This document shows, piece after piece, positions 52,101 to 61,706 of a stretch of 64,000 nucleotides of DNA; the first letter of the stretch is position 1, and each line of letters opens with the position of its first letter. Made by a program: the position numbers and the translations under genes. The DNA comes from Mesostigma viride (lineage: Eukaryota > Streptophyta > Mesostigmatophyceae > Mesostigmatales > Mesostigmataceae), in contig RPFO01000022.1 of assembly GCA_009746045.1 (NCBI GenBank), forward strand, positions 1,299,913 through 1,363,912, given 5' to 3'. The notes below the pieces were generated by a model. It was not told the origin of the DNA. It saw only the letters and a program-made list of their open reading frames with translations, and made no database searches.

Positions 52101-55100
52101 CCGACCACCCAGTGGCTCTCCTCGCTCGACTTGCGCTCCGCCGCCGAGCTGGCGGTGGGGGACCATTGGTGCGTGGTGATTCGGGAAATGAATGCGGACG
52201 CCATGCAGGTGGGCATCCGGACCCGTGGACAACGCCAACATGCCGGGGATGGAGGACGGTGGTGTGAGATGGAGAAGGAAAGACTTCCAAATAAGATACA
52301 CACATCTTAAGGGCACACGAGGGCGCTGGGACCCAAGAAAGGTACACCTGCTGTCCATGACCAGTTGAGGATGGGGCATGCCAAGGAGGTCTGGCGTTAG
52401 TGATGGGGTCCTGGTCCGGTAACAAAAGCCAGAAAGTGCCGATGATCCGTGGGGATGGCAGCAGTCACTGCTAATGAACAGCCATGTGCCATGGATGCAC
52501 GCATGCGTGCGCTCTGAACAGTGGAGACCTCCTGCAAAGAAAAAGGGGGGGCAGCAGGAGATACATCGCGATGATGTGTTCCCGCTTGCCTAGTCACGGG
52601 CAGATCTCCCTTCACAGGTCATGGAATGGGAGGATATCAGTGATGGGAGCCATAAGGCTCTCATCCAGCAACAGGGTGCCTTGAAGCGCATGCGTGCGCA
52701 CCAAGACCAGGGTGTAACATGCAGGGCGCGGAGTCGTGGAAGAAGTCCAGGGCGGATAGCAGCATAAGGCCAGGGAATGTCAGGATGGCCCTCCATGTCG
52801 TCTCTGCCAGTGGGGGGCATGTATACTAGAACGTTGGGGCGACGGGGTGACAAGCCAATACGTCACTCGGGGGCACCCACCTGAACACAGGGACCCAGCT
52901 GCCCCCGTACTCCAAGCAGCGCAGCCGCACGACTCCCTGTGGGGGCCAAGCCGCGTATATACGTGGGGTGATGACAAGACAAAACATATTATTGGTGATG
53001 ACAAGACAAAACACATCATTGTTATCTCCGCACAGCACATGTGGGGGGGGGGCAGTTGCCGAAGACATGCGTTGTGAGGACTGAGGGGTGTGAGGTTACT
53101 GCATGCATACATAAGGACGGAGGGGTGAGCGGCTACTGGATGCATACATAAGGACTGAGGGGTGTGCGGTTACTGCATGCATACATAAGGACGGAGGGGT
53201 GTGAGGCTACTGCATGCATACAATTGATAGCCGGGCAACTGCACAGCATGCAACCATGTAAACTGTAATAAAACCAATCAGGCGATCGCACCCGTGGAAC
53301 AGTACCTGCCATGTACAACTCTTGATGAGACACATGCCACCGTGGTCACCTGCAGGGGGAGCGGCAGTAAGTGCTCGAAATATATACACACATGGATGGA
53401 GCTTCATGTCACAATAAAGATGTCGTACTACTGGTATATACTCGTGTGCATGTGTATGGGATTAATTCTGGAAACCTTGTTGACATAGTATTCGATAGTC
53501 CCAGCCAGAAGTAGTACTACTAGTTTATACTGGTGTATGTATATGGAAAACTTGTCGATATAGCATTCGATAACCCCAGCCCTCTGCGTCCTGGTCCCAC
53601 GGTCCTACCTGCGAGTCGCCGGTGGCTAGCAGCCCTTCCGCCGAGAAGCCGAGCCACGTGAGCGTGGCCTGGGGCCCCAGCGGGAGCGGCCCACCCTGCA
53701 GCTTCTCCTGCGCGCGCGGGTCTACGTTGTAGAGCGCGTACTCGATGCGCTGGCGGGGGGGGGGGGAATTGTGTGGTGGTGTGTGTGTGGGGGGGATTGT
53801 GTGGTGGTGGGTGGGTGGGGGGAGGATTGTGTGTGGGGGTGGGGGTGTAAATGTAGGGGGCAGACGAGGGAGGAAGTGGACAATGCACTGAGGGCTTTGG
53901 GGAAAAATCCTTGTACCATGAAGGTGCGGTGGCACAGCGACAGTGATAGCAGCGTCATGAAGGTGGTTGAGTGACGGATGACGGTGGTTGAGTGACGGAT
54001 GACGGTGGTTGAGTGACGGATGACGGTGGTTGACTGACGGATGACGGTGGTTGAGTGACGGATGGGATCGGGATGGGATGGCGACGTTGCGGACAAAGAA
54101 CTTCTGCTACGATGGTCCCGGGTGCCATCCGCGGTGACCGCTTGCTCCCATCACCGTCCTGGGTGAAGGGCGGTGATGTGGCTCTTGCTCTACACGTCCT
54201 CGGAACTACACGGTGATGTGACTACACGTCTTGCTCTACACGTCCTTGTGATCTGACTCTTGCTCTACACGTCCTCAGATCGTCGAGAGTGACAGTGTCG
54301 CATGAGGAGAACGCGTTGCAGGAGCGAAAGATAAAAACTTGGTGGCGATGAAGCTTAAGATATTAGATTAATAATGATGCTGGCATTGCTGCGCAAGACA
54401 GGGGAGCAGGGAGTAGTGATGGGGGAGTTTATGCGGAATTGTGTGGGCTTGCGAATTGATGGCTGCGGCAGTAGCGTGAATGGTGGATAATGATGGTGAT
54501 GATAAAGAGGTGGGACCCACCTGGTCGCCCTCAGGTGAGGGGGATGCCGCGTGCCACGTGACAGCCAGCAGGTTGTTGTTGGCGGCCATGGCCACGGCGG
54601 GCCCTGGTAGGGACATCATGAAGCGCTGGGGGCATGCGTACGCATGGGTGGGGTGTCAACAGGCAGGCAAGCAAACATGGCCCGAGGTTCAAGGTTTTGA
54701 GGACACGATAGCATGTGAGTGGGAAATCGGAAAAGTCGGTGGTTGCAGGCGATGCGTGACGGAGAGAGAACACATGAAGTGAGGATGACGGGAGCCAAGG
54801 GGGGTAGAGGAGAAAAGGCTCCCCAACGGACCAGGGATTAGGGTTTTGCCACGTCAACAAGGCTCCGTTGGCCTCGTTAGGGAACATCTAAGCGGGGTCA
54901 ATGTCTGTATGGAAGCAGCTAGGCATCGGCCATGGACCCGCAGGGTGTGTGCAGCCGGGAGTGGGGTGTAAGGAAGTGAGAATGGATTCAACACAGTGTG
55001 GCATGCACGCCTCCATCAGCCACCGGTTGCTTTAGAGCAGAACACTGTCCACCCACACACTTAAATGTGGCATGCACGCCTGCATCAACCACCGGTTGCT

Positions 55101-58100
55101 TTAGAGCAGAACACTGTCCACCCACACACTTAAATGTGGCATGCACGCCTGCATCAGCCACCGGTTGCTTTAGAGCAGAACACTGTCCACCCACACACTT
55201 AAATGTGGCATGCACGCCTGCATCAGCCACCAGCTGCTTTAGAGCAGAACACTGTCCACCCACACACTTAAATGTGGCATGCACGCCCGCATCAGCCACC
55301 AGCTGCTTTAGAGCAGAACACTGTCCACCCACACACTTAAATGTGGCATGCACGCCTACATCAGCAACCAGCTGCCTTAGAGCAGAACACTGTCCACCCA
55401 CACACTTAAATGTGGCATGCACGCCTGCATCAGCCACCGGTTGCTTTAGAGCAGAAAACTGTCCACCCACACTTTTCTATGAAGCTAACCAGGGGAGAGA
55501 CCTGTTGGTATCATGACTCTGGTGCTCACCAGCACACCAAGTTCAGTGCCCTTTTTCAACTCCATGCAGGTGTGTGGTGCTCACCAGCACGCCTGACGCG
55601 GAGAAGATGCGCAGGTAGCCCTGGCTGCTGGCCACCGCCACCCATTGCCGGCCCACCGCAAGCGCCGTGAAGTCCTCATCAGGCACGTGCAGCGTCCACT
55701 GTAGAATTGCAGAGAATTGTGACGCATGCGCATGGAACCGCCAGGTATGAGAACTCATGGAACCATAAGAGCCCAACGCCCCGAACAGCAGTCACCAAGC
55801 CAACCACAAACCGACAGCGGTGGAAGACTGAGAGGAAACGGGCAGGTAACGGTCACGGCCCCCATTCCCTGTCACAGGGAGTACGTCCGAGGTTGCATCC
55901 CACCGGGTGGGCATGATGAAGGCCATTCACAGAACCCGCACACGGGCATCTATTGGCAAGTGTCCCAGCAGCCTAGAGGGTTCTGCCTGATTGCTCCTAT
56001 CGCTGTAGCACAGGTTTCTGTCGCGGCCTGGGGCGACTCCTCTGCCCCAACCGTCACGCTGCAGGGATGGACCATCGACACTTGGCAACGGTCCTACCAC
56101 CACCTACACTGCACTCGGGCCATTACAGACCCACCCATGCATCCAACATGCTGTACTTGATTCCGTACTTGACCCACGGTCATAAGCTTCATCATCCTTG
56201 CCCAGCTTCCTATTCCCCATGGCGTTACCTGTTCGCCCCGCTAAACCACTCACGTCGTGTGGTGGCTGCTGTATGACGAGAAACTTACACCGCGCGGCAT
56301 TCAATTGGTGCAACTGGATGGATGTTGCCATGCCCGCTTATCCACTCACTGGTAAAATCAAGGAAACACTTATGGAGGAATATCCAGGGAGGAGCTTAAG
56401 ATGGATGATAGATATTGCGGGTCTCCATGCGGTAAGTTACAACTATCAAGGCTCCACCTGCTTTTTTTGTGCGATGGAACTTCCAAGCTGCCCACTGACC
56501 ATTGTAACAAATGGGACAGTGAGTCATCACAAACATTGCTGTTGCTGCCCTGGCTGTCAACCGGCCGGTACACACACCGCGATGATGCCACAGGGTCACC
56601 ACATCACAAGCCATAAAATATTAGCAGCGTTCTGCCCCACTCACGTCGCTGTTGCTGGCCCAGCTGTCGATGGGCCGGTACATGAGTGTCGCCGGCTCCT
56701 TGTCGCCGCGCCGGGGGCTGGCAAACGCCACCCCGCTCTCGCTGAGGGCTGCCACCCGGAAACCGTAGTAATCGGTGAGCGCAGGGAAGCGGCCGCGGCT
56801 GACCGAGGTGTCGTGGAAGTCCACCTGCGAGCACATGAGGGATAAACCAAGGGGGTGAAAGGGAACCTTGAACCATGGGTCAGCCCCAAATGGAAGGGAT
56901 GAGCCAAAATAACATAGCAGTACTGAAAAAAGTGTTCCAGAAAAGTGGCACCGGCGCCTACCACAGCCATTACTTATCACGTAGACTATGGAGCCATAAC
57001 GCCAGCATAAGTTGCCAGGTAGACGAATGGCCCCGCCGGTGACGCAGGGGAGACAGGGTATCATCTGGAAGGGACGCGGGGGAAGCGTGCAGCAGATCTG
57101 GGTGCAGTGCTGGGCACACACAGCCGACCGCTGGTCGCACTATCCATGCAAGGACATATTTATGCCCTCCCCCTGCCGCTGTCGTCATCGTCACAACAAG
57201 TGACCCGTGACCGTATCAGGGCGAATGCCAGCAAACAAGTGGCAACAGCGTGGGACCTCCCTGGCCTGACCCTGGCTTCACATGGCAGCAACCAACCACT
57301 CGCTCGCCCACACCTCCACCGTACGTCTACAGCAACTCCACCCCTACGACCGCCCACTTCGACCGTGCATCTGACCACCCTGCGTTCCCCCACCCACATC
57401 CACTATACGTCCATCACGCCCCCACCCATCCACCTGCCTCCACCCCTACCCCTTCCCCCCATCAACACACCGCCACCACTGTACCCCCTGCTGACCCACC
57501 TCCACCCTTACCCCCCCCCCTCCGTTGTACATCTTCCAACTGCGTGTTCATCTCTTCGGCTTCGCAAAGCAACCCCTGTTGCTCTTGGATTAGGAAAATG
57601 TTGCCCACTACTCTCCCCCACACCTCCACCGCTAGACCACGTACTCACATCCACCGCTATACCACGCACCCACCTCCACCGCTAGACCACGCACCCACCT
57701 CCACCGCTAGACCACGCACCCACCTCCACCGCTAGACCACCCACCCACCTCCACCGCTAGACCACGTACTCACCTCCACCGTGGAGAAGCTGTCCTCCTC
57801 GCGGCTGCTCACGCTACCCAGCAGCGTGTAGGCCAGGAACCGACGCTTGCCCGCACCCCCACTCGTGCTCCCTGGCTGGAACGCCGGCTGGGCTGGCGCT
57901 GCCACCACGACCCCCCCGCTTCCCTCCCCCCTCCTCCTCCGCGACCCCTTGCGCCCGGGCCCCCTCTTGGCCCTCGCGTCACCCCGCCAGGTGGCGCCCT
58001 TCCCACCCGCGTCATCATCACTGCCAGCAGCGTTGGAACGTGCATGGCCGTCATCATCCTCGCTGGAATACTCGCTCCCGTCACCGTCGCTACGGGCCGC

Positions 58101-59138
58101 GTCGTCACCATCGCTGTCGAACCGGAGCAGCTCCTCGCGGTCGATAGCATCGGCGGCACGCGGCGACGAGGCCGACATGTCCGCGGGCCCCTTCATGTGG
58201 GCCGGGATGAGCTTGTCGGCGACCCCGAATCGGCCCTCCTGGTCGATCATGACGATGGCATCCACCGTTGGGTGCCACGCTAGGCCACAGATGACAGAAT
58301 CGTGCTTGTGCCGGTCCAGGTCCTGCCGTTTCGTGACGTCCCACAGCATCAGCATGTGGTCCATCCCGGCCGAGGCCAGGTAGAGCCCGTTGGGGGACCA
58401 GCGCAGGGTGGTCACCGTGTCCCTGTGGGCACCCTCCGCCCCGAGCTCGAATGCCAGCTTCCAGGAGCCGCGCTGGTAGACACGGATGGAGTTACCGGTC
58501 CGGGAGGGGATGGCGAGGAGGGAGCCGTCGGGGTGCCACGCGATGTGGTTGAGCTGGAGCGAGTCGGCGTCGGTCCTGGGAGCCGCGTCACGGAAGGTGT
58601 GGACCGCCGCGCCTTCCGACACGCTCCAGATGACGACGGTCCCGTTGGAGCCGGAGGAGGCGATGAAGTCGTTGTTGGGGTCGAACGCGATGCATTTCAC
58701 CGAGCCCTGGCTGACGCCCTTGAGAACGCGGATGAGCTGCCCGTCGGACACGTCCACGAGTTTAATGCCTTCGTCGTCTCCGCCGACGGCAAGGACCGAT
58801 CCGGACGGGCTGTACGCGATAGCACGCACAGGCAGCGTGAATCTGGCGGCGTTTCGAAGGAACTCCACTCCCGGGAGGGAGTAAATTTTTACCATTTGAT
58901 CATTCCCACCGACCGCAAAGTTGTCGCCGAGGGGGCTCACGGCCAGCGCATTCAGCGGCTCCGTGTGTTCATGCTGCTCCTGCAGCTTCTCCATCGTGGC
59001 GGCATTGTGGAGCTTGACACTGCAATCTGCGCCGCACGTAATCACCTGGTCTCCCTTCTTGTTGTATGCGACACAGTTGAGACCCGCGAGATGGACGAAT
59101 TTACGCGTCAGCGACCGCCCTCGACCAGCGGATGCCAT
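49117..59138 (-). CDS. WDHD1: WDHD1/Ctf4/AND-1 replisome protein (10 exons, 1026 aa)
   Basis: Exons (minus): 59138-57774, 56824-56645, 55698-55585, 54625-54521, 53749-53609, 52936-52881, 52148-52043, 51447-51168, 50473-50343, 49719-49117; 3081 nt, phases agree. A seven-blade WD40 region covers about 1-310 (LNCVAYNKKGDQVITCGAD, KCIAFDPNNDFIASSGSNG). A charged linker of Asp/Ser then Arg/Gly runs about 335-420. The SepB-type second propeller starts at KRRFLAYTLLGSVSSREEDSFSTVEVDFHD and includes LTWLGFSAEG and SHWVVGLDS. A helical part follows (ENNVAVGRLEEEFLRG). The C-terminus (826-1026) is Lys/Ala/Pro-rich with LVRPSNPFSKAAK. No HMG box is seen, unlike vertebrate WDHD1, so it resembles yeast Ctf4 in this respect. 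The protein trimerises and links the CMG helicase to DNA polymerase alpha in the nucleus. Confidence 0.94.
50885..51005. repeat. ~38 bp repeat, 3 copies
   Basis: CACACCTGTCCCCACATAGA plus ACGCTTCAACACCCAAA repeats in the intron between WDHD1 exons 8 and 9. Confidence 0.85.
51131..51158. repeat. Poly-C/poly-G tract after exon 8 donor
   Basis: About 24 C on the plus strand are poly-G on the WDHD1 sense strand, starting within 10 bases of the exon 8 donor (51167). Confidence 0.93.
53090..53222. repeat. ~40 bp repeat, 4 copies
   Basis: GGTGTGAGGTTACTGCATGC plus ATACATAAGGACGGAGG, imperfect, in the intron between WDHD1 exons 5 and 6. Confidence 0.88.
53955..54065. repeat. ~20 bp minisatellite GTGACGGATGACGGTGGTTGA
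   Basis: Five to six near-identical copies of a unit with GTGACGGATGACGGTGGTTG in the intron between WDHD1 exons 4 and 5. Confidence 0.92.
54995..55478. repeat. 69 bp minisatellite, 7 copies
   Basis: Unit contains GGCATGCACGCCTGCATCAG, CCACCGGTTGCTTTAGAGCA and GAACACTGTCCACCCACACA. The 69 bp length keeps a repeated 23-residue frame open on both strands, which is an artefact. Intron between WDHD1 exons 3 and 4. Copies differ at a few positions, and the last is truncated. Confidence 0.95.
57600..57775. repeat. 25 bp minisatellite copied from exon 1 donor
   Basis: Six to seven copies of GCTAGACCACGCACCCACCT plus CCACC directly abut the WDHD1 exon 1 donor at 57773. On the sense strand each unit contains GGTGGAG followed by GTGGGT or GTGAGT, which is the exon's last bases plus its donor. 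Confidence 0.93.
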
Positions 59139-59749
59139 GTTTTAACACCTAACACGCCGAACCAGATTTAGACCGCCCGCATGACTAAAATGCGATGCTG
59201 AATGTTGCGAACGCAGCTGCCGTTGCTTTAGGTCCGCCTTTTTGTTCAATTTTCAGCATCGGAAGGTTGCTGGTTGTGGGTGCGACGGCACCAGCTGGTA
59301 ATTTGGGTTCGCGCAATAGCGGTATTCCACGTCTTCAAATCGCGTTTCCCGCTTTTTTTCCAGCGCTTCCTTGAGCCCTGAAGTTGGAAAAAAAATTGAT
59401 GGGCCAAGGACGTGTTATAAAGCTGCCGGCGGTTCTTGGCGTACGGACCCTCTGCCAACTGCCACCACTGGTCTCTGCCAAACACAGATTCTGCCTAGCT
59501 TTTCCGTTCTGAGGTACGGTATCTCAGGGCAAAAAATCCCTGCTGTTGCCAGGTGTCACAGGGAAACGCGGGGGTTGCGGCTGGCAGCCGCGAGGCGGCT
59601 TTCGGTACGACACATAGTAATTGGGCTGCGAAATTGCGCTCGCTCCATTGCAGTGAGGCCAACTGCTGCGGGTTCTAAACGTAATTTACGAGCCAAATTT
59701 TTCACACCTTTTGTACCTTTGCGCTGCCTGCGAAAGGCCGGCAGTAAAC
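59139..59749. promoter_or_regulatory. Divergent promoter region, WDHD1 / ZNF593-like
   Basis: The start codons of WDHD1 (59138, minus) and the ZNF593-like gene (59750, plus) diverge across 611 bp. No TATA box was recognised. Both genes are needed in growing cells, so joint control is plausible but not shown. Confidence 0.65.
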
Positions 59750-60157
59750 ATGGGGAAGACCCCAAATCATAAGTCGAAGGGAACAAAAGGGAGCAAGGGG
59801 CTGCATAAGAAAAATAAGAGGGCTACTTTTTTGTCGAGAGGGATTGATCAAGTATACGACGATCTGAAGCAGGAGGAACAAGCGCCGGGATCAACTACGG
59901 TGAAATTGGGGCTTGGAGATGAGGATAGGACAGGCCTGGGGAGATTTTATTGCGTCGCATGCTCTCGTGATTTCCAGTCTGCCAAGATCCTGGAGGAGCA
60001 TGAAAAGACGAAGCCGCATAAGAAGAAGCTAAAATCAATATTGAAGGAGAAACCACACAGTCAGCGCGACGCCGAGATGGCGGCGGGCATGGGTAAGCCC
60101 GACAACGGTGCCAAGATTGGAGCTGGAAAGGATACGGCGATTGCGATGGCAAGCTAA
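59750..60157 (+). CDS. ZNF593: ZNF593/Bud20-like zinc finger protein (135 aa, single exon)
   Basis: The frame starts at MGKTPNHKSKGTKG, the first ATG after the upstream in-frame region. A basic head is followed by RGIDQVYDDLKQEE, which matches the family's DLDxIxxDL segment. One C2H2 finger follows: FYCVACSRDFQSAKILEEHE and KTKPHKKKLK, with Cys and His spaced as in U1-like fingers. The finger is followed by the family signature PHSQRDAEMAAGMG. Length fits the family (about 130-170). Yeast Bud20 is a shuttling factor that helps export pre-60S ribosomal subunits from the nucleus. The same role is inferred here. It is intronless, unlike all other genes in the window. Confidence 0.92.
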   Translation: MGKTPNHKSKGTKGSKGLHKKNKRATFLSRGIDQVYDDLKQEEQAPGSTTVKLGLGDEDRTGLGRFYCVACSRDFQSAKILEEHEKTKPHKKKLKSILKEKPHSQRDAEMAAGMGKPDNGAKIGAGKDTAIAMAS

Positions 60158-61075
60158 AGCCACTGCTTTCAGTGGGGATGAGGTCTTATGGCTTGTGACA
60201 ACCTTTCCTCCCAGAATGAGACGGGCCGGACTAAGTGTCCCTAACCCAAGGAGCAGCCTATATCGCCTAAGCCCCCTTGCCTGCAAGTGTGACGCTAGGC
60301 CAGCCCGTAACTGGCTTGGATCCCTGAAAGGCCTTGCTGAGCTCCTTTGAACAAGCACCAAGGGGAGTAATGCCCAACATATTTTGTTGGATACACCCCC
60401 AATGATTTCCACTGGATGAGTGTACTGGTATAGCTTGCCAGGTTCATTATGGCAGGAATGGGGGGCTGGCTCATCAATGGTACAAGCTGTCGACATGCAG
60501 CTGGGTCGGCATGCTGGATCCGAGCTGGCCGAGGATCACTGCAAGGGGGTCTGGTACAAAGTATCGTTAGCCATGCCGCCTGGTAGCCAACTTTTTTTGC
60601 GACGCTGGCAAATGCACAACAAGCAAAGTGGGCTTCCAGGGCATCAGTGGTTTGACACTGCAAGTAGATTATATGGAGGGATTGGGGTAAATTCCCCAGT
60701 TTTAGTGATGAAAAGCAGGGGTTTAGTAGTTTACACTACCAGTGGCTCTTGGCATCATTATGAGAGGGCATGCAAGCACAGGCTCTCCTGTCAGTGCTCG
60801 ATCACTTCCAGCCTTGGTTGCTGGTGACATGGTTGTGGCGAGCACCATACATCAAAACAGCGTGCATCCATCATGCATGAACATGAGATCGCCTGCCGGC
60901 GCATGGGCAGCTTATTTTGCACGTGGGCTTCAATGTACAATTCACTTGCAATTACGTGAGCTGCATGCGCTAGCTAGCTCGTGCTATAGTATGTTTAAAT
61001 CAAAGAGTGCATGAACATAGCGCTCCTGGTCTGCACTTCATGCCGTATGGATTGATGGCGGGAGTGGGCATATGC
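60158..61075. other. Intergenic, no gene seen
   Basis: Downstream of the ZNF593-like gene and upstream of the LINE insertion at 61086. Open frames are short and without family signatures. It should include the ZNF593-like 3' UTR. Confidence 0.5.
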
Positions 61076-61085
61076 ATGGAAGTCC

Positions 61086-61473
61086 GTGGCCCGGCCCAAG
61101 GACGTACCTAAGAAGGTAGGGAAACATGTCATGACCTACCCACAGCAGTTGCTGGCCGACCTAGTGGTCCCAGCCCCGTTTGAACATCGCATTCACGTAC
61201 GTACTCCCTCTCTCTTGCTTGGTGTGCATAACAAGAAGAAGTGGAAGACGATTGTCCAGGCTCATACGCCAGCCCCTGTGGGCAAGCCCCCTCCTCCCAA
61301 GAGGAACTAAGGGACGCTTTGCTGGGTAGAATAGTTAGGGTTTTCTAGATTAGATTACATTAGAGTTAGATTAGTTCGGTTTCGCGGCTTTGCCCCCCCT
61401 CCATCCATCCAGCAAGGGAATATGTGCTACATGATCTCCCAACGGAGGCATGTTATAAAATTAATTTAATTTA
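61086..61473 (+). mobile_element. 5'-truncated LINE 3' end (388 bp)
   Basis: Flanked by the 10 bp duplication ATGGAAGTCC (61076-61085 and 61474-61483). It starts in the ORF2 C-terminus (RPKDVPKKVGK, YPQQLLADLVVPAPFE) and keeps the ORF2 stop near 61308. The 3' UTR carries CCATCCATCC, ATGTGCTACATGATCTCCCA and CGGAGGCATG, with a TTAATTTAATTTAA tail. The same C-terminus occurs decayed at 2529-2750 (minus) and 48481-48700. Confidence 0.88.
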
Positions 61474-61706
61474 ATGGAAGTCCATGCCGGCCGGTTGAGC
61501 TGACCGGTATGTGCGTAACATGACTGGATGTTGTCAAGGCAAGTAGCAAATAGTAAACGATGCATGAATATAGCAGTGCAATACTATGCACGTGTCTAAA
61601 AAGGTTGCTAATTGACTAGAAACATTATCACGTTTAAAGCTAATAGACCATTGCGAAATCAGTATTCAAAACCGCAACAAAAGAAGTCCTGGTTGTCCCG
61701 ATGATG

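Noticed and set aside
54995-55478. 69 bp array as a CRISPR array or a repeat protein
   Set aside because: Repeats are head-to-tail without unique spacers, lie in a eukaryotic intron, and the 23-residue frame is open on both strands by unit length alone.
58302-59171. 289-codon plus-strand frame
   Set aside because: It is antisense to the WD40 exon of WDHD1, which has clear blade motifs in the minus frame.
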